9,408 bases of DNA from Desulfobacterales bacterium. GTDB lineage: Bacteria > Desulfobacterota > Desulfobacteria > Desulfobacterales > RPRI01. The position numbers and the translations under genes were made by a program. Below the pieces are notes generated by a model, which saw only the letters and a program-made list of their open reading frames with translations, was not told where the DNA came from and did no database searches. Below are positions 4,443-9,408 of the stretch, piece after piece (the first letter of the stretch is position 1; each line of letters begins with the position of its first letter). The DNA lies in NCBI GenBank assembly GCA_020052975.1, contig JAGVOC010000155.1, forward strand, positions 1 to 9,408. Reading direction: 5' to 3'.

Positions 4443-7241
4443 ATGACTAAAAACGAAGCGCAGACAAGAAAACAAATAATCGATAAGCGTCTCTCTTTGT
4501 CTGGCTGGGATATTAAGAATCCTTTGCATGTGACGGAGGAGCTCGATATTTGGGTGGGCTTGCCTGCCGGTGTGCGTGAACCGGAAACGCCGTATCAAGG
4601 TTATCTTTTTGCTGACTATGCGCTTTTAGGATCAGGCGGTAAACCGCTTGCTATTGTGGAGGCTAAGAAAAGCTCAGTTGATGCCGAAATTGGCAAAGAA
4701 CAAGCGCGGAATTATGCTGAGAAAATCCATCGAACGACAGGCGCTTCGATGCCATTCGTTTTTTATACGAACGGTTATGATATTCACTATTGGGACACCG
4801 AGCGATATCCGCCGCGTAAAGTTTTAGGATATCCTTCTCGGGCTGACCTTGAGCGCATTCAGTTCCTGCGTGATAACAGTAAGCCTCTTTCAAGCCAGTT
4901 GGTTGACCTTAAGATCGCCGGGCGTCCATATCAGATCGAAGCCATTCGGGCCGCTCTTGAAGCTGTTGAGAAAAAGCGTCGTAAGTTTCTTATGGTGATG
5001 GCGACAGGGACAGGAAAAACAAGAACGTGCATGGGCTTGGTCGATGTCTTGACGCGAACGAACCATACTCAGCGTGTTCTCTTTCTGGTCGATAGGATTG
5101 CTTTGCAAGAACAGGCTCTGGACGCTTTCAAGGAACACTTGCCTAACGCCCCTATCTGGCCCGAGGAAGGGGAGCGCGAGTTTGTCCTTGATAGACGCGT
5201 CTACGTGATGACTTATCCGACGATGTTGAACTTGATTCAGCAGGAGAATTGCCCCTTTACGCCTCACTTCTTTGATCTTCTGATTGCTGATGAAAGCCAT
5301 CGGTCGATCTACAACGTTTATAAGAACATCTTGGATTACTTTGATGCTCTTCAACTTGGGCTTACGGCAACGCCTAAAGATCATATTGATCATAATACGT
5401 TTAACCTTTTTGAATGCGATGAAGGTTTGCCGACCTTTGCCTACACCTACGAAGAAGCAGTTAATAATGTGCCTCCGTATCTGAGCGATTTTGAGGTCTT
5501 TGGTATTCAGACCAAGTTTCAACAGGAGGGCATCAATAGCTCAACGATAGCTGAAGCAGACAAGAAGCGCCTTTTAGCAGATGGACAAGACCCTGAAGAA
5601 ATCAATTTCGAGGGCACAGAGCTTGAGAAGAAAGTCACGAATAAGGGGACGAACACAATTATTGTGCGTGAGTTTATGGAAGAGTGTATCAAAGACCCCG
5701 ATGGCGTCCTCCCGGGCAAGTCGATCTTCTTCGCGATTTCAAGGAAACATGCTTTCAGGTTGTGTGATGTCTTTAATTCGCTTTATCCGGAGTACAAGGG
5801 ACAGCTGTCCGAGGTCATCATCTCCGATGTGAAAGGCGTCCACGGTAAGGGCGGAATTCTCGATCGGTTCAAGAATCAGAACATGCCCCGCATCGCGATT
5901 AGCGTGGACATGCTCGACACAGGTATTGACATCCGGGAGGTCGTTAATCTTGTCTTTGCGAAACCCGTGTTGTCCTATACGAAGTTTTGGCAAATGATCG
6001 GACGTGGAACAAGAATATTAGACCCGGACAGTATTAAACCGTGGTGCTCTGAGAAAAAGAAGTTTCTGATCATGGACTGTTGGAAGAACTTTGAATATTT
6101 CAAGATGAAACCCAAGGGCAAGGAGACTACCGGTAGTTTGCCTTTGCCTGTGCGTCTTTTTGATGCAAGGTTAAAGAAACTTGAAGCGGCCTTGAGTATT
6201 AAAGATGCTGTTCTGATCGAGAAGACACAGAGGCAGATATTGGATGATGTTCGTTCGCTTCCGGCCAACAGTGTCACGGTCTTGGATGGGAGAAAATATC
6301 TAGACGAGGTTCTTGAATTGGGTTATTGGTTTCACATGGATGAGGAGAAATTTAAATATTTGCGTCTTTACGTTGCGCCGATTATGCGCGCTAAGTCAGA
6401 GGCTGATTTTAAGGCTATGCACTTTGAGCTCGATATTGTTGAGTTGGCTACGGCGCACATCCTAAAGGATCATGAAAAGTTCGAGAACCTGAAGGAGGGC
6501 GTGATCGAGACGATCTCCGAGTTGCCTTTAGAAGTCAACATCGTTGCAGAGCAGGAAGTTTTGATCAGAAAGGTCATGAGCGAGCACTTCTGGATGGTTT
6601 TCGCAGACGATGACCTTGATGAGATGGTCAAGTGTTTGGGCCCGCTCATGAAGTTCAGGGGGCCAAGAGAGAAACGGAATATTTTGCTAACCGATCTTCA
6701 GGATTTGCTCGTCCAGAAAGACTATATCGAGTTTGGGCCGAAGCACGAGCGGTTGACAACGAATCAGTATCGTTTGAAGGTCGAGGACTTTATTAAAGAG
6801 CTTGTTAAGACGAACTCTGCACTGCAAAAGCTATCGGCAGGGCAGGACTTAACCGAAGAAGAAATCGTGGAACTGGCCAAAATTCTGGAAGAACATTATC
6901 CGAACATCACTGAGTATATTCTCCGTGAGGTCTATGACAACAGAAGCGCGCACTTTATTCAATTTATTAAGCATATTTTAGGCATTGAGCCGTTAGCGAC
7001 GTTTACAGAGACGGTGTCATTGGCCTTTGATGAATTCATTAGGGCACACAATAACTACGGACAGATACAAATTCAGTTTCTGATGACTTTAAAGTCTTTC
7101 GTCTTGCAGAAGGGTGCAGTTGAGAAGCGCGATCTGGTCAGCGCGCCGTTCACGCAAATTCACCCCCAAGGGATACGAGGGATTTTTAAACCTAACGAGA
7201 TTGAAGAGATTATTGGTCTGGCACAAAAAGTTTCAACTTAG
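4443..7241 (+). CDS. hsdR: Type I restriction enzyme, R subunit (EcoEI-like)
   Basis: HsdR is the motor-nuclease of a Type I R-M complex (R2M2S): it translocates DNA with ATP and cuts at a distance when the site is unmethylated. The 932-aa product has the PD-(D/E)xK nuclease at the N-terminus (D58 in LFADYALL, E73-A-K75 in IVEAKKSS). The SF2 helicase motor follows: Walker A ATGTGKT (187-193), DESH (283-286), TATP (308-311) and motif VI QMIGRGTR (517-524). The C-terminal part, about 600-932, is helical and charged like the EcoEI R-C region that docks to M2S. All motifs are intact and the length is normal, so the subunit should be competent. It lies between radC (2-nt gap) and hsdM (11-nt gap) in one operon. 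Confidence 0.95.
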   Translation: MTKNEAQTRKQIIDKRLSLSGWDIKNPLHVTEELDIWVGLPAGVREPETPYQGYLFADYALLGSGGKPLAIVEAKKSSVDAEIGKEQARNYAEKIHRTTGASMPFVFYTNGYDIHYWDTERYPPRKVLGYPSRADLERIQFLRDNSKPLSSQLVDLKIAGRPYQIEAIRAALEAVEKKRRKFLMVMATGTGKTRTCMGLVDVLTRTNHTQRVLFLVDRIALQEQALDAFKEHLPNAPIWPEEGEREFVLDRRVYVMTYPTMLNLIQQENCPFTPHFFDLLIADESHRSIYNVYKNILDYFDALQLGLTATPKDHIDHNTFNLFECDEGLPTFAYTYEEAVNNVPPYLSDFEVFGIQTKFQQEGINSSTIAEADKKRLLADGQDPEEINFEGTELEKKVTNKGTNTIIVREFMEECIKDPDGVLPGKSIFFAISRKHAFRLCDVFNSLYPEYKGQLSEVIISDVKGVHGKGGILDRFKNQNMPRIAISVDMLDTGIDIREVVNLVFAKPVLSYTKFWQMIGRGTRILDPDSIKPWCSEKKKFLIMDCWKNFEYFKMKPKGKETTGSLPLPVRLFDARLKKLEAALSIKDAVLIEKTQRQILDDVRSLPANSVTVLDGRKYLDEVLELGYWFHMDEEKFKYLRLYVAPIMRAKSEADFKAMHFELDIVELATAHILKDHEKFENLKEGVIETISELPLEVNIVAEQEVLIRKVMSEHFWMVFADDDLDEMVKCLGPLMKFRGPREKRNILLTDLQDLLVQKDYIEFGPKHERLTTNQYRLKVEDFIKELVKTNSALQKLSAGQDLTEEEIVELAKILEEHYPNITEYILREVYDNRSAHFIQFIKHILGIEPLATFTETVSLAFDEFIRAHNNYGQIQIQFLMTLKSFVLQKGAVEKRDLVSAPFTQIHPQGIRGIFKPNEIEEIIGLAQKVST

Positions 7242-7252
7242 AGGGGATAAGT

Positions 7253-8809
7253 ATGTTAACGCCGAGCATGAAGTCATTAATTAATCAACTCTGGGACAAG
7301 TTCTGGAGTGGAGGTATTTCCAATCCGCTGACAGCTATTGAGCAGATTTCTTATTTGCTTTTTATGCGCAGGTTGGATGAATTGGATGCTAAGCAAAAGA
7401 GTGACGCGGAGTTTACCGGCGATAAGTACGAGTCTATGTTTAAAGGCAAGTTTAACATTCCAAACTCAAACGAGACTGTGGACAAGGAGACCTTGCGCTG
7501 GAGTCACTTCAAGCAGATGGAAGGCGGCGAGATGCTCCGCCATATGCAGACGAAAATCTTTCCCTTTATCAAACAGCTTAACGGAAGAGGGACAGCGTTT
7601 ACCCGTCACATGGAAGATGCTGTGTTTATTATTCCGAAAGCGTCTTTGCTTGTTGAGGCAGTGAGTATAATTGACCGTCTTTATGAAGATATTGAGAAAC
7701 AAATGCAGGCGGGGCAGATGTTCCACGACACGCAGGGTGACATGTACGAATTCCTGCTTTCCGAGATCGCTCAAGCGGGGAAGAACGGACAGTTTAGAAC
7801 TCCGCGTCATATTATTCAGCTCATGTGTGAGTTGGTTGCGCCAAAATTGCCGGAGTCGATCTGCGATCCGGCGTGTGGCACGGGAGGGTTTCTGTTGGGA
7901 GCCTATCAGTACATCCTGACGCAGCATACAAGTAAAAACCAGCTGTTTACGGACGACAACGGCTTCACAAGAGGGACATTAGGCGACAAGATCACGGATG
8001 AACGCTTGTGGAAGCAGCTCAAGGAGAAAACTTTCTACGGGTATGACTTTGACTCGACGATGGTGCGTATTGGGCTCATGAATCTTATCCTGCACGGGAT
8101 TTCTAATCCTAACATCGATCGCAGGGACACGCTTTCCAAGAACTTTAATGAAGACGACAAATATGATGTGATTCTTGCTAATCCGCCGTTCAAGGGCAGT
8201 ATTGACGCCGGTGATATTAACGAAGGCTTTGCGCTTAAGACAACCAAGACCGAGCTTTTGTTTGTGAATCGAATCATTAACTCGCTTCGCATTGGTGGTC
8301 GCGCGGCAGTGATCGTGCCCGATGGCGTTCTTTTTGGTTCAAGTGGAGCGCATAGGGACCTTCGTGAGATGCTGATTAAAAAGTGCGAATTGCAAGGCGT
8401 GGTGTCCATGCCGAGCGGCGTATTTAAGCCGTATGCTGGGGTGAGTACTGCAGTTCTTGTTTTCGTTAAGGGCGGCACTACTGAAAAAGTCTGGTTTTAT
8501 GACATGCAAGCTGATGGTTATTCATTAGATGACAACCGAAGCAAGATTGAGGCGAACGATCTGCCCGATATCGTTAATGAGTGGAAGCTTCGTCGTAAGA
8601 GCAAGAATGATGATCGTAAAGCCAAGCATTTTTATGTGCCGTTGAAGGAGATCGCTGGCAATGGGTATGACTTGAGTATTAATCGATACAAGGATGTTGA
8701 TTATCAGCCGGTGTCGTATGAAAAGCCAGGGGTTATATTGGAACGTATTGAAGCCATTGAGCAGGATATACAGAAGGGTATCAAAGAGTTGAAAGGCATG
8801 TCTGTATGA
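7253..8809 (+). CDS. hsdM: Type I DNA methyltransferase, M subunit (N6-adenine)
   Basis: HsdM transfers a methyl group from S-adenosylmethionine to adenine N6 in the site chosen by HsdS, protecting host DNA. The 518-aa protein has the HsdM N-terminal helical domain (LINQLWDKFWSGGISNPL, LLFMRRLDELD, about 5-45), the GQFRTPRHI segment before the fold, AdoMet motif I DPACGTGGF (205-213) and catalytic motif IV NPPF (310-313). These are the standard residues of N6-adenine gamma-type/Type I enzymes. ATG 7253 follows the SD GAGGGG (7241-7246). The gene overlaps hsdS by 4 nt (ATGA at 8806-8809), pointing to translational coupling. It appears intact and should methylate if it has a working S partner. 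Confidence 0.95.
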   Translation: MLTPSMKSLINQLWDKFWSGGISNPLTAIEQISYLLFMRRLDELDAKQKSDAEFTGDKYESMFKGKFNIPNSNETVDKETLRWSHFKQMEGGEMLRHMQTKIFPFIKQLNGRGTAFTRHMEDAVFIIPKASLLVEAVSIIDRLYEDIEKQMQAGQMFHDTQGDMYEFLLSEIAQAGKNGQFRTPRHIIQLMCELVAPKLPESICDPACGTGGFLLGAYQYILTQHTSKNQLFTDDNGFTRGTLGDKITDERLWKQLKEKTFYGYDFDSTMVRIGLMNLILHGISNPNIDRRDTLSKNFNEDDKYDVILANPPFKGSIDAGDINEGFALKTTKTELLFVNRIINSLRIGGRAAVIVPDGVLFGSSGAHRDLREMLIKKCELQGVVSMPSGVFKPYAGVSTAVLVFVKGGTTEKVWFYDMQADGYSLDDNRSKIEANDLPDIVNEWKLRRKSKNDDRKAKHFYVPLKEIAGNGYDLSINRYKDVDYQPVSYEKPGVILERIEAIEQDIQKGIKELKGMSV

Positions 8810-9327
8810 TGGCTTGGGTTGAGATAGGGGCGGCAGTTGAGATAACAAATAAGCGCGTTAAGCTATTTAAAGGCGAAAGACAGTATTTGGCTACCGGAGA
8901 TCTTTCAGGTGACGGTGTTGATAAGCTTGTAGTGGTGGATTATGAATCGAGGCCAAGTCGGGCAGATTTGCTTGTTGATGAAGGCGATTTTGTTGTCGCA
9001 CGGATGAAGGCGACTAATAAGGTTTTGTTGATTGACAGCGCGGTCTCGGATTATATTGTTTCGACAGGATTCCTTACATTAAAGCCGAGGAAGGAATTTC
9101 ATGCGCGGTATCTTTATCATTATCTTCGTTCTTCCAAGTTTCAGGATCAGAAGGACAGATATTGTACAGGGGCAACGCAGAAAGCAATAAATAATACTGC
9201 CTTTTATGAATTAAAAGTTCCTAAATGCTCATTGGCTAGGCAGGCTAAGATCGCGGGAATTTTTGATGTTGTTGAGAGGCTCTGCCAGGATCGTAAACAG
9301 GTACTTCAACTCACTCGTGTCCGGTAA
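8806..9327 (+). pseudogene. hsdS: Type I specificity subunit, truncated to one recognition domain
   Basis: HsdS normally has about 400 residues, with two target recognition domains (TRDs) joined by conserved helices, and sets the bipartite sequence recognised. Here 173 aa remain: TRD1 (about 4-145, with YLATGDLSGDG, VVARMKATNK and CTGATQKAINN) and the start of the central conserved helix (RQAKIAGIFDVVERLCQDRKQVLQL). The match ends near residue 169, then LTRVR and TAA (9325-9327), the stop being read from inferred IS sequence. The second TRD and distal conserved region are missing. Single-TRD HsdS halves can sometimes dimerise and recognise palindromic sites, as shown for truncated EcoDXXI/EcoR124I S proteins. 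This piece keeps only part of the helix that pairing needs, so activity is doubtful. The start is the ATGA overlap with hsdM. Confidence 0.85.
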
Positions 9328-9345
9328 AAAAATAAGGGAATCACA

Positions 9346-9391
9346 TCCTACGTGGTAAAATGGCTTTTGAGAGAAAGTCAATCCACGAGGA
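9346..9391 (+). promoter_or_regulatory. Leader hairpin overlapping the SD of the downstream gene
   Basis: TCCT-A-CGTGG (9346-9355) pairs with CCACGAGGA (9383-9391) to give nine base pairs with one bulged A and a 27-nt loop. The 3' arm covers the first five bases of the SD GAGGAGG (9387-9393). A transcript entering from hsdS would contain both arms and hide the SD, as in known IS defences against read-through expression (IS10, IS50). A transcript starting inside the loop region would leave the SD free. Confidence 0.4.
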
Positions 9392-9401
9392 GGATCCCCT
9401 C

Positions 9402-9408
9402 ATGAGCC
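9402..9408 (+). CDS. Start of a gene running off the window, probably the IS transposase
   Basis: ATG 9402 is placed 8 nt after a near-perfect SD (GAGGAGG, 9387-9393). Only Met-Ser and part of a third codon are visible, so the product cannot be identified. Position directly after the hsdS break suggests the transposase of the interrupting IS. This is inferred from context only. Confidence 0.4.

Larger units (their letters stand above)
9312..9408 (+). mobile_element. Left end of a second insertion sequence interrupting hsdS
   Basis: HsdS homology stops abruptly near 9311-9318. What follows is a non-coding leader, starting around CACTCGTGTCCGGTAAAA, that runs to a strong SD (GAGGAGG, 9387-9393) and ATG 9402. 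A GTGTCCGGTAAA-type end and an AT-rich leader fit some IS4-group elements, but this family assignment is from memory and weak. The exact first base cannot be fixed because the right end and the target duplication are beyond the window. Confidence 0.5.

Overview
The window is a bacterial accessory (defence-island type) segment whose two ends both lie in insertion sequences. Shine-Dalgarno (SD) sites, tightly packed one-strand operons and gene types all point to a bacterium. Nothing here fixes the lineage; a moderately AT-rich Gram-negative or candidate-phylum genome would fit. All supported genes read on the + strand.

Left end (1-571): the last codons and right terminal repeat of an IS3-family element (1-97) abut, with no spacer, the 3' part of a tyrosine recombinase gene that has lost its 5' half. 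A second tyrosine recombinase (552-1610) overlaps the first. It is full length except for one in-frame TAA at 741-743, so the catalytic part survives as an open frame from 885. Both recombinases are therefore probably dead or impaired, and the integration machinery of an old mobile island looks decayed.

Middle (1583-3616): a strong extended -10 promoter at the end of the recombinase gene drives a two-gene unit. This consists of a 64-aa excisionase/MerR-type helix-turn-helix protein and a 491-aa protein joining an N-terminal DUF4062 domain to a Bergerat-fold ATPase core (HATPase_c_4, COG2865 'RecG-like') and a winged helix. Behind it lies a TGTCA-rich stretch that stays in the same frame across two stops and looks like a decayed protein tail. 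Next comes a 44-aa two-CxxC zinc-ribbon miniprotein.

Right part (3739-9327): a tight operon radC - hsdR - hsdM - hsdS encodes a RadC-family JAB protein and a Type I restriction-modification system (EcoEI-like R subunit, N6-adenine methyltransferase M subunit). Gaps are 2 and 11 nt, and hsdM/hsdS overlap by 4 nt. hsdS stops after one target recognition domain, apparently cut by a second IS. That IS's leader and start codon (ATG at 9402) run off the window, and its leader can fold into a hairpin over the transposase SD.

The whole reads as a Type I R-M island with a linked DUF4062/ATPase unit. It was probably once moved by tandem tyrosine recombinases and has since been hit by ISs at both ends, so its restriction activity and specificity are uncertain.
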